Source: Actinoplanes octamycinicus (GTDB lineage Bacteria > Actinomycetota > Actinomycetes > Mycobacteriales > Micromonosporaceae). Taken from it: DNA of 64,000 bases. Positions within the stretch are counted from its first letter, which is position 1. The number at the start of each line of letters is the position of its first letter. The notes under the pieces are model-generated. The model saw only the letters and a list, made by a program, of their open reading frames with translations, was not told the origin of the DNA and did not search any database. A program made the translations under genes and the position numbers. The stretch is taken from the NCBI RefSeq assembly GCF_014205225.1, contig NZ_JACHNB010000001.1, positions 2,399,501-2,463,500 of the forward strand, given 5' to 3'. Shown here in pieces: positions 43,429 through 51,728 of the stretch.

Positions 43429-44656
43429 CCCGCCGCTCCTGGCCGGCGCCGCCGAGCCGGCGTGGCCGCACCGCTTGCTCGACGTCCGGGCGCTGACCGC
43501 CGGTGGCTGGACCCCGCGGCCGTTCCGCGACTTCGTGATCAAGGTGCATCAGCGCTGCAATCTGGCCTGCGACTACTGCTACATGTACACGATGGCGGAC
43601 CAGTCGTGGAAAGCCCGGCCGGCCACCATGCCGGCCGAGGTGGCCCGGGCCGCCGCCGACCGGATCGGCGCCCACGTGCGCACCCACGACCTGCGCCGGA
43701 TCCGGTTCATCCTGCACGGCGGGGAGCCGCTGATGGCCGGCCGGGAGGGACTGCGGTCGATCGTCGGCACGCTGCGCTCCGCGCTGCCGGAGACCTGCGT
43801 CGCCGACGTCGGGCTGCAGACCAACGGGGTGCTGCTCGACGAGCCGATGCTGGACGAGTTGCAGGCGCTCGGGGCCACCGTCGGGGTGAGCCTGGACGGG
43901 CCGGCGGTGGCCAACGACCGGCACCGCCGGACGGTCAACGGGCGGGGCAGCTTCGCCGCGGTGGACCGGGCGCTCACCCTGCTCGGCCGGCCGGAGCGGC
44001 GCAGCGCGTACGCCGGCCTGCTCTGCACCGTCGACCCGCGCACCGATCCGGTGGCCTGCTACGAGACCCTGCTCGGCTACGCGCCGCCCGCCATCGACCT
44101 GCTCTTCCCGCACGCCAACTGGGCCGAGCCGCCGTGGCGACCGGCGCCGGACGCCACGCCGTACGCGGACTGGCTGATCGCCGTCTTCGACCGGTGGTAC
44201 GGCGCCGAGCGGCAGGAGACCCGGATCCGCCTCTTCGAATCGATCATCAGCCTGCTGCTCGGCGGGGGCAGCCGCAGCGAACAGGTCGGGCTCAGCCCGG
44301 TCGCGGTCGCAGTGATCGAGACCGACGGCGCGGTGGAGCAGGAGGACTCGCTCAAGTCGGCGTACGAGGGAGCCTGCGCCACCGGCGTCAGCGTGCTCAC
44401 CGACGACCTGGACGCGGCGCTGACCCACCCCGGCGTGGCGGCCCGCCAGATCGGCCGGGACGCGCTCGCCGACGACTGCCGGGCCTGCCCGCTGCACCCG
44501 GTCTGCGGGGCCGGCCACTACGCGCACCGGTTCCGCCCGGCCGACGGCTTCCGGAACCCGTCGGTCTACTGCGCCGACCTGACCCGGCTGATCACCCACA
44601 TCCATCGCCGGGTCGGCGCCGACCTGGCCCGGCTGAACGGGGCCGCACCGCGATGA
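43409..44656 (+). CDS. fxsB: FxsB-type radical SAM/SPASM cyclophane-forming maturase
   Basis: 415 residues from ATG 43409, overlapping precursor 2 by 20 nt. The radical SAM cluster motif is Cys50-x3-Cys54-x2-Cys57 (KVHQRCNLACDYCYMYTMAD). The domain continues with RIRFILHGGEPLMAGREG and VGLQTNGVLLDEPMLDEL, and GVSLDGPAVANDRHRRTVNG. SPASM-type cysteines 357, 360, 366 and 388 (CRACPLHPVCGAGHYAHRF) would hold auxiliary iron-sulfur clusters. The enzyme should cross-link the Phe of the precursor core to a nearby residue. In many relatives the HExxH domain is fused to the C-terminus; here it is the next gene, overlapping by ATGA. Confidence 0.9.
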   Translation: MIPVRSDPPLLAGAAEPAWPHRLLDVRALTAGGWTPRPFRDFVIKVHQRCNLACDYCYMYTMADQSWKARPATMPAEVARAAADRIGAHVRTHDLRRIRFILHGGEPLMAGREGLRSIVGTLRSALPETCVADVGLQTNGVLLDEPMLDELQALGATVGVSLDGPAVANDRHRRTVNGRGSFAAVDRALTLLGRPERRSAYAGLLCTVDPRTDPVACYETLLGYAPPAIDLLFPHANWAEPPWRPAPDATPYADWLIAVFDRWYGAERQETRIRLFESIISLLLGGGSRSEQVGLSPVAVAVIETDGAVEQEDSLKSAYEGACATGVSVLTDDLDAALTHPGVAARQIGRDALADDCRACPLHPVCGAGHYAHRFRPADGFRNPSVYCADLTRLITHIHRRVGADLARLNGAAPR

Positions 44657-45915
44657 TCCGGCCGCTCGACCTCGGCGCCACCCAGTTCACCGGGCTGGCC
44701 GGCGGTTACGGCGGCGCCGCCGCGGTGCGCGCCCTCGCCCACGCCCAGCTCAGCAAACACCTGCTGCTGATCAAGTTCGTGGTGGCCACCTGGACCGGCG
44801 ACCCGGAGCCGCGGGACCGGGCGGTGGACGTGCTCACCCGGGCCCAGTCCGCCGCCCCCGAGGTGGTCGCCGACCTGCTCACCGATCCGCTGGTCGGCGC
44901 CTGGCTGGCCCGGACCACCCGGCGGCTGCGCGGGGCGGCCCGCTCGGCCACGCCGCTCGACGCCGAGTGCAACCACCTGAGCACGGTCGCCGCCGCGGCG
45001 GCCGCGCTCGCCGGCATCGACGCCGACCTGATCGGGCAGCCGATCGACGGCGGGCTGGCGCTGCCCCGGCTCGGCCGGGTGACGGTGGACCGGCCGGGAC
45101 ACCCGCCGGTCGCGGTGACCGTCCGGGCCGGGCGGGTCGACGTCGCGGGGGCGAGCGGGTGGGCGCCGGTGCGCCGGTTGACCGCCACCACGGCCGGGCA
45201 GCGGCTCGACGTGGTGCTGGACGACCTCGATCCGTACCGGGGCGGGCACCACGCTCCGCCGGCCGACCGGCTCGGCGAGGCCGACGTGCGGCGCTGGCAG
45301 GAGGTGTTCGCGGCCGGCTGGGCGCTGATCGCGGCGCACGACCCGGACCGCGCCGGTGAGCTGGCCGCCGGGCTGCGCACGCTGGTGCCGCTGGCCCGGC
45401 TGGACGCGCACTCGGCGCGCAGCGCGACGATCCGGGACGCGTTCGGCGCGTTCGGGCTGACCCGGCCGGCGACCGCGGCCGAGTTCGCGGTGATGCTGGT
45501 GCACGAGTTCCAGCACTCCAAGCTCTCCGGCGTGCTGGATCTGCGCCGGCTCACCGACCCGGGCGCGGCCGAGCTGCACTTCGCGCCGTGGCGGACCGAC
45601 CCGCGCCCGGTCGGCGGGTTGTTCCAGGGCGTCTACGCGTTCCTCGGGATCGCCCAGCTCTGGGCGCGGCTCGCCGGTGTGCCGGGGCTGCCGGCGCAGC
45701 CGGAGTTCGCGCTGGCCCGGGAGCAGGTCCGCTGGGGGCTGGACAGCCTGGCCGGGTCGGCCGCGCTGACCGCCGACGGGCGACGGTTCGCCGCGGGGAT
45801 GCGGGCCGCGCTCGACGAGCTGGCCGCGGTGCCGGTGCCGGCCGAGACGGCCCGCGAGGCGGAGGAGAAGGTCCGCGAGGTGCACGCCGGCTGGCAGGAG
45901 CGGCTGCGCTCCTAG
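44653..45915 (+). CDS. HExxH-motif RiPP tailoring enzyme (peptide beta-hydroxylase-type)
   Basis: 420 residues, start overlapping the maturase stop (ATGA). The motif His284-Glu285-Phe-Gln-His288 (AEFAVMLVHEFQHSKLSGVL) is the clearest landmark. LHFAPWRTDPRPVGGLFQGV and YAFLGIAQLWARLAGVPGL follow, as in the C-terminal domain of FxsB-family proteins. These were long labelled HExxH proteins; more recently this group has been described, as I recall, as alpha-ketoglutarate-dependent peptide beta-hydroxylases rather than proteases. It would act after cyclophane formation. The N-terminal 200 residues (LGATQFTGLAGGYGG onward) have no motif I recognise. Last gene of the locus. Confidence 0.78.
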   Translation: MIRPLDLGATQFTGLAGGYGGAAAVRALAHAQLSKHLLLIKFVVATWTGDPEPRDRAVDVLTRAQSAAPEVVADLLTDPLVGAWLARTTRRLRGAARSATPLDAECNHLSTVAAAAAALAGIDADLIGQPIDGGLALPRLGRVTVDRPGHPPVAVTVRAGRVDVAGASGWAPVRRLTATTAGQRLDVVLDDLDPYRGGHHAPPADRLGEADVRRWQEVFAAGWALIAAHDPDRAGELAAGLRTLVPLARLDAHSARSATIRDAFGAFGLTRPATAAEFAVMLVHEFQHSKLSGVLDLRRLTDPGAAELHFAPWRTDPRPVGGLFQGVYAFLGIAQLWARLAGVPGLPAQPEFALAREQVRWGLDSLAGSAALTADGRRFAAGMRAALDELAAVPVPAETAREAEEKVREVHAGWQERLRS

Positions 45916-45956
45916 CCGCGGTCCGTGACGCGCCCACGGTCCGGGCTGGGCCTCAG

Positions 45957-45983
45957 GGGTGTTTCACAGCGGTGGAGACACCC
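45957..45983. terminator. Hairpin between RiPP locus and convergent NB-ARC gene
   Basis: GGGTGTTTC (45957-45965) pairs with GGAGACACCC (45974-45983) with one G-U and an 8-nt loop. It lies 42 bp after the HExxH gene stop and about 190 bp before the end of the convergent gene. Confidence 0.55.
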
Positions 45984-46177
45984 GTGAGAGCCAGCCGGGG
46001 CCGGGGGCGCGCTGCGGACCGTTACCGGCTTCGGTCTCGCGATGCGCGGGCGGGCCCGCACGACACGCGTCGCGGTCGTGCGCGGGCTGGGCATCGCGGG
46101 CCGACTGCCACGGGGCTGCCGGTCGTACCAGAAAAGGATCCGCGCGAGGGAAGCGGCATCGCGGCAGCGAGGAAGGG

Positions 46178-49100
46178 TCAGGTCGGGGACGGTTCCAGGT
46201 CGCACTCGGCTCGGCGGCCCCGGGCGCGGTCGACGGTGTCCGGATGCTCCGGGCCGAGCACCCGGGCCATCAGCGTCAGCGTGCGCTCCAGCAGCCGGCG
46301 GCCGGACTCGGCGTCGCCGGTGGCCATCCGGTCGAAGGCCACGTTGCCGGCGCAGGCCAGGGTGTGCGGGTGGTCCTCGCCGCGGCGGCGGTCCAGCTCG
46401 GCCAGGGTGCGCTCGGACAGCTCGCGGGCACCGGCCGAGTCGCCCTGCGCGGCCAGGTCGTTGGAGAGGTTGCTGGTGGCCCGCAGGGTGTAGGTGTGGT
46501 TGGGCCCGAACACCGCGCGGAACGTGGCGGTGGCGCGGTCGTCCAGCTCCCGCGCCCGGGTGTAGTCGCCGAGGCCGCGCATCAGCAGCGCCAGGTTGAC
46601 CTCGGCGGCGACCGTGAACGGATGGTCCGGGCCGAAGTCGCGGCGGTAGAAGCCGAGCGCGGTGGTGGCCAGCTCCCGGGCCTCGCCGAACTCGCCGACC
46701 GTGCGCAACGCGTTGGCCAGGGTCATCGCCGCGGCCAGCGAGTATTCGTGGTGCGGGCCGAGCCGGGCCAGGGTGCCGTCGTAGGTCTCCTGGGCGTGCG
46801 TCACCGCCTCGGCGAACCGGCCCAGCCGGAGCAGCGCGATCGCCTGGGTGCGGGCGGCCAGCAGCGCGTAGAGGTGGTGCGGCCCGAAGCCTTTGCGCAG
46901 GTCCGGGACCACCTCGTCGACCAGGTCGAGAGCCTCCTGGTGGCGGCCCATGGCGAGCAGGTCGCGGGCGACGTTGGCCCGGCACTGCAGCGTCTGGTAG
47001 CGGTCCGGCCCGGTGCGGCTCCACTGCCGGACCAGGCCGCTGTCGATCTCGTACGCTTTCTCGACGTCCCCCAGCATCCGCAGGTTGACCGCGATGTTCT
47101 GCAGCACCCGCAGGGTGTAGAGGTCGTCGCTGCCGAACACCCGCCGGTGCCGTTCCAGGTTCTCCTGGTCGACCGTCAGCGCGCCCTGGTAGTCGCCGAG
47201 GATCCGCAGGTCGACCGCGATGCTGTTGGCGGTGACCAGGGTGTACTCGTGGTCCTCGCCGAAGTCCGGGCTGGTCCGCAACCCCTCGTAGGCCTCCCTG
47301 GCCAGCTCCCGGGCCCGGCGGCTCTCGCCGAGCGACCGCAACGCGTTCGCCAGGTGCCGGGTGGCCAGCAGGGTGAGCGCGCCGCGCGGGCCGATGTCCG
47401 GGGCGTCGCCCTCCCGCCAGACCGGCAGCGCCGCCTCGGCCAGCCGGCGGCTGCCCTCGAAGTCGCCGATCAGGTAGAGGTAGCGCATCTGGTCGAGCAC
47501 CACCGAGCGGCCCTCGAAGAAGTCCGCGGCGATCAGCTGGGCCGGCAGGATGTGCGGGCCGATCTCGCCGTGCAGCGTCCACACCTCCTGCCCGTCCGGG
47601 TCGCCCGGGTTGGCGTGCGCCAGGATCCGCTGCACGTTGGCCCGGCTGCGGGCGCGCTGGTCCTCGTCGAGCCCCTCGCGCAGCACCAGCTGCATCAGCC
47701 GGTGCACCTGGATCTTGTTGTCCAGGTCGACCCGGGCCAGGCCGAGGCTGCGCAGGTCGCGGAAGGCGCGGCCCATCGCGATCGGCTGCCGCAGGGTGGT
47801 CCGCAGCGGCTCGGAGAGCGGCGCCTCCCGGGCGTTGCGCAGCAGGTTCGGGGAGAGCGGCTCGGCGCCCAGGAAGGCGAACAGCTCGAACAGCTGGGCG
47901 GTGCCCGGGCTGGACTCGCGCAGCCGCTCCACGGCCAGCGACAGGAAGGCCGCCACCGTGGTCGGGTAGTACGTCGGCTTGCCCTCGGAGAGCAACTCGC
48001 GCACGTGGTCGTCGAACAGCTGCAGGTACTGCGCGATCGGCATGCCGGTGCCGACGTGCCAGGTGGCCGCCTGCTCCAGGGCCAGCGGCAGGTCGCCGAG
48101 CTTCTCGGCGAGCCGTTGCGCGTCCGCCTCGGAGACGTCCGACGCGCGCTTGCGGATCAGCTCGATGCTCTCCCGGCGCTGGAAGACGTCCACCTCGACG
48201 GCGTCGCCCAGCCGGCCCCACTCCTGGTTCCGCGATGTGATGATCACGTGGCCGCCGGTCACCGGCACGAACCGGGCCAGCTCGTCCGGCTGGTCGGCGT
48301 TGTCGTAGACCAGCAGCCAGCGCAGCGGGGTGGAGGCCAGGGTGTCCAGCACGTTGCTGGCCATCTGCTGCAGGTTCGGGCTCTCCGGCAGGCCGAGCCG
48401 GGTGCTCAGCTCCCGCAGCGAGCCGAGCACCATGGTCGAGTGCTCGGCCGGGATCCACCAGATCAGGTCGTAGTTGCCCATGTAGCGGTAGGCGAACTCG
48501 ACCGCCAGCTGCGTTTTCCCGACGCCGCCGAGGCCGTGCAGGGTCTGCGGGAGCACCGAGATCTTCGACTTGGTGAGCAGCGCCTCGTTGAGGTCGCGGA
48601 GCATCAGCTGGCGCCCGGTGAAGTCCGGGTTGCGGGCCGGGACACTTCCCCAGTACGCCGGGCGGCGCTCCTGCGGCTCGCCGTCGTCGCCGGCCGGGGG
48701 CGGCAGGATCGGAATCTTCACCGGCTCCGGCGGCCGCGGCGCCCGGGGCGGCTCGGCGGCCTCCTGCCGGTCGTGCAGGCTGAGGATGCACAGGCCGCGG
48801 GCGGTGGCCTGGCTCAGCCCCAGCCCACCGGCCACCAGGTCGATCCAGCGGTGCAGCTCGAGGGCCTGGCCGGCGTCCAGCTGGTGGGCCAGCCGGTCGA
48901 CGAAGGCGAGCAGCACCGGCGCGCCGCCGACCGTGACCGGGACCGCCTCCAGCCGGTGCACCAGGGCGGCCGGCTTGCCGGCCAGCGTGGTCAGCTCCCG
49001 GGACCAGCGGCCGGCCACCGGGGCGGCGGCCACCAGCTCGGCCCGGTCCACCGCGGTGAGCAGGGTGAGCAGGGCGGCCCGGTCGTCCGGGGCGAGCAGC

Positions 49101-49405
49101 GACTCCCGCTCGAACGTCTCGACCAGGCGCTCCAGCTCGCGCACCGCCGGGTCGTCGCCGCTCAGGTCGTAGACCACCCGGACGAACGAGCGCAGGCCGC
49201 CGGTGCGGGCCAGCATCGCGCCGAGCAGGGACCAGGCGTCGTGCCGGGCGTCCGCGTGCCGCGGGGCGCGCAGCGGGCGGCCGAGCCGGGACTCCAGCTC
49301 GCTGACATAGCGATGGCGCTGGTCGGAATCGTGCATGCCGCGAATGCCGAGCATCGCGTCGAGCAGCCGCTGCCGGTCGTCCAGGGAGATTTGCCGATCA
49401 AGCAC
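46178..49405 (-). CDS. Second NB-ARC/TPR protein with effector-associated-type N-terminus
   Basis: 1075 residues from GTG 49405 (GAGGG 7 nt upstream); ATG 49507 only adds unlikely sequence. Residues 1-85 (LDAMLGIRGMHDSDQRHRYV, then DAWSLLGAMLARTGGLRSFV) resemble an effector-associated domain of bacterial conflict/STAND proteins. A second helical part follows (about 95-200), then NB-ARC from about 265 (LHGLGGVGKTQLAVEFAYRY, WLLVYDNADQPDEL, GGHVIITSRNQEWG). Long TPRs run to the end (REAYEGLRTSPDFGEDHEYT; YRRDFGPDHPFTVAAEVNLA). Its C-terminus (GRRAECDLEPSPT) parallels that of the TPR protein at 40280 (GATAECDIEPPPT), so the two are paralogs. It may sense and recruit partner effectors. Confidence 0.85.
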   Translation of the reverse strand: MLDRQISLDDRQRLLDAMLGIRGMHDSDQRHRYVSELESRLGRPLRAPRHADARHDAWSLLGAMLARTGGLRSFVRVVYDLSGDDPAVRELERLVETFERESLLAPDDRAALLTLLTAVDRAELVAAAPVAGRWSRELTTLAGKPAALVHRLEAVPVTVGGAPVLLAFVDRLAHQLDAGQALELHRWIDLVAGGLGLSQATARGLCILSLHDRQEAAEPPRAPRPPEPVKIPILPPPAGDDGEPQERRPAYWGSVPARNPDFTGRQLMLRDLNEALLTKSKISVLPQTLHGLGGVGKTQLAVEFAYRYMGNYDLIWWIPAEHSTMVLGSLRELSTRLGLPESPNLQQMASNVLDTLASTPLRWLLVYDNADQPDELARFVPVTGGHVIITSRNQEWGRLGDAVEVDVFQRRESIELIRKRASDVSEADAQRLAEKLGDLPLALEQAATWHVGTGMPIAQYLQLFDDHVRELLSEGKPTYYPTTVAAFLSLAVERLRESSPGTAQLFELFAFLGAEPLSPNLLRNAREAPLSEPLRTTLRQPIAMGRAFRDLRSLGLARVDLDNKIQVHRLMQLVLREGLDEDQRARSRANVQRILAHANPGDPDGQEVWTLHGEIGPHILPAQLIAADFFEGRSVVLDQMRYLYLIGDFEGSRRLAEAALPVWREGDAPDIGPRGALTLLATRHLANALRSLGESRRARELAREAYEGLRTSPDFGEDHEYTLVTANSIAVDLRILGDYQGALTVDQENLERHRRVFGSDDLYTLRVLQNIAVNLRMLGDVEKAYEIDSGLVRQWSRTGPDRYQTLQCRANVARDLLAMGRHQEALDLVDEVVPDLRKGFGPHHLYALLAARTQAIALLRLGRFAEAVTHAQETYDGTLARLGPHHEYSLAAAMTLANALRTVGEFGEARELATTALGFYRRDFGPDHPFTVAAEVNLALLMRGLGDYTRARELDDRATATFRAVFGPNHTYTLRATSNLSNDLAAQGDSAGARELSERTLAELDRRRGEDHPHTLACAGNVAFDRMATGDAESGRRLLERTLTLMARVLGPEHPDTVDRARGRRAECDLEPSPT

Positions 49406-49558
49406 GTCTCGACCCTCATTCGCAGTCGACGAAACCTCATCGTACGGGAATCGGCGGCCCGCCCGAGTGCCGTCATATCGACACTGGCATTGACGGGTGT
49501 GATTCATTAATTGAATCTTGAAATGGTGCCGGGCGGCTCCGCCGTTCGCTCCGGTGGG

Positions 49559-51598
49559 TCAGGCGGTCAGGTCGTAGACGGTGGCGTTGCCGACGGTCTG
49601 TGCGGTGTAGTTGTCGGCCACCCAGGAGGCGATCTGGCTGCTGTCGCTGCCGCCGCCGCTCCCGGCCCCACCTCCGCCGCCGAAGCCGCCTCCGCCGATG
49701 AAGTAGTGGATCTTTCCGGCGGCCACGTACTCCTTGAACTGGGCCAGGGTGGGGGACGGGTCGGTGCCGTTGAAGCCGCCGACCGGCATCACCGGCTCCT
49801 CGGTGGCCAGCTGGTAGCCGGAGGCGTTCTGGGAGCCGACCGCGGCGGCGACCCAGGTGTACTTGTCGGCGTCCTTCTCCAGCAGGGCCTTCATCTCGGC
49901 GCTGACCGAGGCGGCGTTGAGCAGGCCGCCCATGCCGCCGCGCCCCTGACCCCCTGGGTTCCGGCCGCCGTCAGGGAAGCCGCCCTGGTTCTGGGGGCCG
50001 CCACCCGGTGCCTGGCCACCGGGGAAACCGCCGCGATTGCCACCAGGGAAGCCGCCTCGGTTGCCGCCACCGGGGAAACCGCCCCGGCCGCCGCCTGGGC
50101 CGCCGAAGCCGCCGGCCACCGCCGGCCCGGCCGACGGGATCGACCCGGTGTGCGGTTCGGAGGCGGTCTGCACCGCGTACGCCGCCGGCCCGGCCAGCGC
50201 CGTGACCAGCGCGACCACCCCGGCCACCAGGGCGATCCGGCGGGACAGCCGGAACGCGGCGACCACCGCGACCGCCGCCACCATCCCGCCCACCAGCACC
50301 GGCGTGCGCAGCCAGGGCAGGAAGTCGGAGCTGCGACCCAGCAACACGGACGACCACCACGCGGTCACCCCGATCGCCGCGCCCAGGGTCAGCGCGGCGA
50401 CTGGGTTGCGCCGCCGCCCCCAGAGCAAGGTCACGCCCATGCCGATGACCGCGCCGACCGCCGGGGCCAGCGCCACCGTGTAGTACGCGTGGAAGATGCC
50501 CTGCATGAAGCTGAAGACCAGCCCGGTGACCAGCAGCCACGAGCCCCACAGCAGCAGTCCGGCGCGCCGCGGGTCGGTGCGCGGCCGGCGGGCGGTGATC
50601 ACCAGGCCGGCGGCCAGCACGATCAGCGCGGCCGGCAGCAGCCAGGAGATCTGACCGCCCTGCGCGCTCTCGAAGAGCCGGCCCCAGCCGGTCGAGCCCC
50701 ACATGCCACCGCCGTTGCCGCCCCGGCCGCCGCCGCCGACGCTGCCGGTCTCCTCGCCGTTGAGCCGGCCCAGGCCGTTGTAGCCCAGGGTGAGTTCCAG
50801 CAGGCTGTTGTTCTGCGAGCCGCCGATGTACGGCCGGGCCGAGGCGGGCACCAGCTCGACGATCGCGATGTACCACCCGGCCGAGACGATCAGCGCGCCC
50901 AGCGAGAGCAGCAACTGCCCGATCCGTTTGCCGAGCTTCGGCGGGCCGGCGATCAGGTAGGCCAGGCCGTAGGCCGGGACCACCAGCAGCGCCTGGAGCA
51001 TCTTGGTGAGGAAGCCGAAGCCGACGAAGACCCCGGCCAGCACGATCCACTTCGTCGCGCCGTTCTCCACCGCGCGCAGGGTGGCGTAGGCGCCGGCCAC
51101 CATCAGCAGCACGAGCAGGGCGTCCGGGTTGTTGAACCGGAACATCAGCACGGCGACCGGGGTCAGTGCCGAGACCGCGCCGGCGAGCAGGCCGGCGACC
51201 GGGCCGAAGCCGCGGCGCACGGTGGCGTAGAGCAGGCCGGTGGTGGCGACGCCGAGCAGCGCCTGCGGGACTAGGAGGCTCCACGAGCTGAGGCCGAACA
51301 GGCGTACCGAAATCGCCATGATCCATAGCGATGCCGGCGTCTTGTCCACGGTGATCGCGTTGGCGGCGTCGGACGAGCCGTAGAAGAACGCCTTCCAGCT
51401 GGCCGAGCCGGCCTGGGCCGCGGCCGAGTAGAACGCGTTGGCCCAGCCGGAGGCGCCGAGCCCCCAGAGGTAGAGGACCGCGGTGCCGATCAACAGGGCG
51501 AGCAGGGCCGGACGGACCCATCGGGGGTCTTTGCTGACCACCGGGGGCGTTTCACCGTCGATGACGGACAGTGAGGCGGGGGGTGCGACGGCTGTCAT
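49559..51598 (-). CDS. GT39-family membrane glycosyltransferase (ArnT/PMT-like)
   Basis: 679 residues with about 11-13 transmembrane helices. The N-terminal segment LYLWGLGASGWANAFYSAAA, then SWKAFFYGSSDAANAITVDK (catalytic Asp region) and TPASLWIMAISVRLFGLSSW, fits the mannosyl/arabinosyl transferase family that takes sugar from polyprenyl phosphate. A Gly-rich region with FPGG repeats follows (around residues 500-560: GGFPGGGNRGGFPGGNRGGF). The C-terminal soluble part (YTWVAAAVGSQNASGYQLAT) has a typical extracytoplasmic alpha/beta look. It probably glycosylates a surface polymer or protein. It shares the strand with the NB-ARC gene, separated by 153 bp. Confidence 0.9.
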   Translation of the reverse strand: MTAVAPPASLSVIDGETPPVVSKDPRWVRPALLALLIGTAVLYLWGLGASGWANAFYSAAAQAGSASWKAFFYGSSDAANAITVDKTPASLWIMAISVRLFGLSSWSLLVPQALLGVATTGLLYATVRRGFGPVAGLLAGAVSALTPVAVLMFRFNNPDALLVLLMVAGAYATLRAVENGATKWIVLAGVFVGFGFLTKMLQALLVVPAYGLAYLIAGPPKLGKRIGQLLLSLGALIVSAGWYIAIVELVPASARPYIGGSQNNSLLELTLGYNGLGRLNGEETGSVGGGGRGGNGGGMWGSTGWGRLFESAQGGQISWLLPAALIVLAAGLVITARRPRTDPRRAGLLLWGSWLLVTGLVFSFMQGIFHAYYTVALAPAVGAVIGMGVTLLWGRRRNPVAALTLGAAIGVTAWWSSVLLGRSSDFLPWLRTPVLVGGMVAAVAVVAAFRLSRRIALVAGVVALVTALAGPAAYAVQTASEPHTGSIPSAGPAVAGGFGGPGGGRGGFPGGGNRGGFPGGNRGGFPGGQAPGGGPQNQGGFPDGGRNPGGQGRGGMGGLLNAASVSAEMKALLEKDADKYTWVAAAVGSQNASGYQLATEEPVMPVGGFNGTDPSPTLAQFKEYVAAGKIHYFIGGGGFGGGGGAGSGGGSDSSQIASWVADNYTAQTVGNATVYDLTA

Positions 51599-51728
51599 CG
51601 AGGTACTCCCAGAGCTGGCTGATGCGTACTCGATGAACTATTGACAGGGGCGCTGTCGCGTCCTTGTGCCGTCACTGTGCGCTCCCTGTGAGTCCCGCCG
51701 GGTGCCGGCGGGACTCACCACAGGAGGT

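Noticed and set aside
45959..49510. A 1183-codon plus-strand frame over the second NB-ARC/TPR gene
   Set aside because: No ribosome-binding site and composition of a shadow frame; the minus strand carries a recognisable P-loop and TPR repeats.
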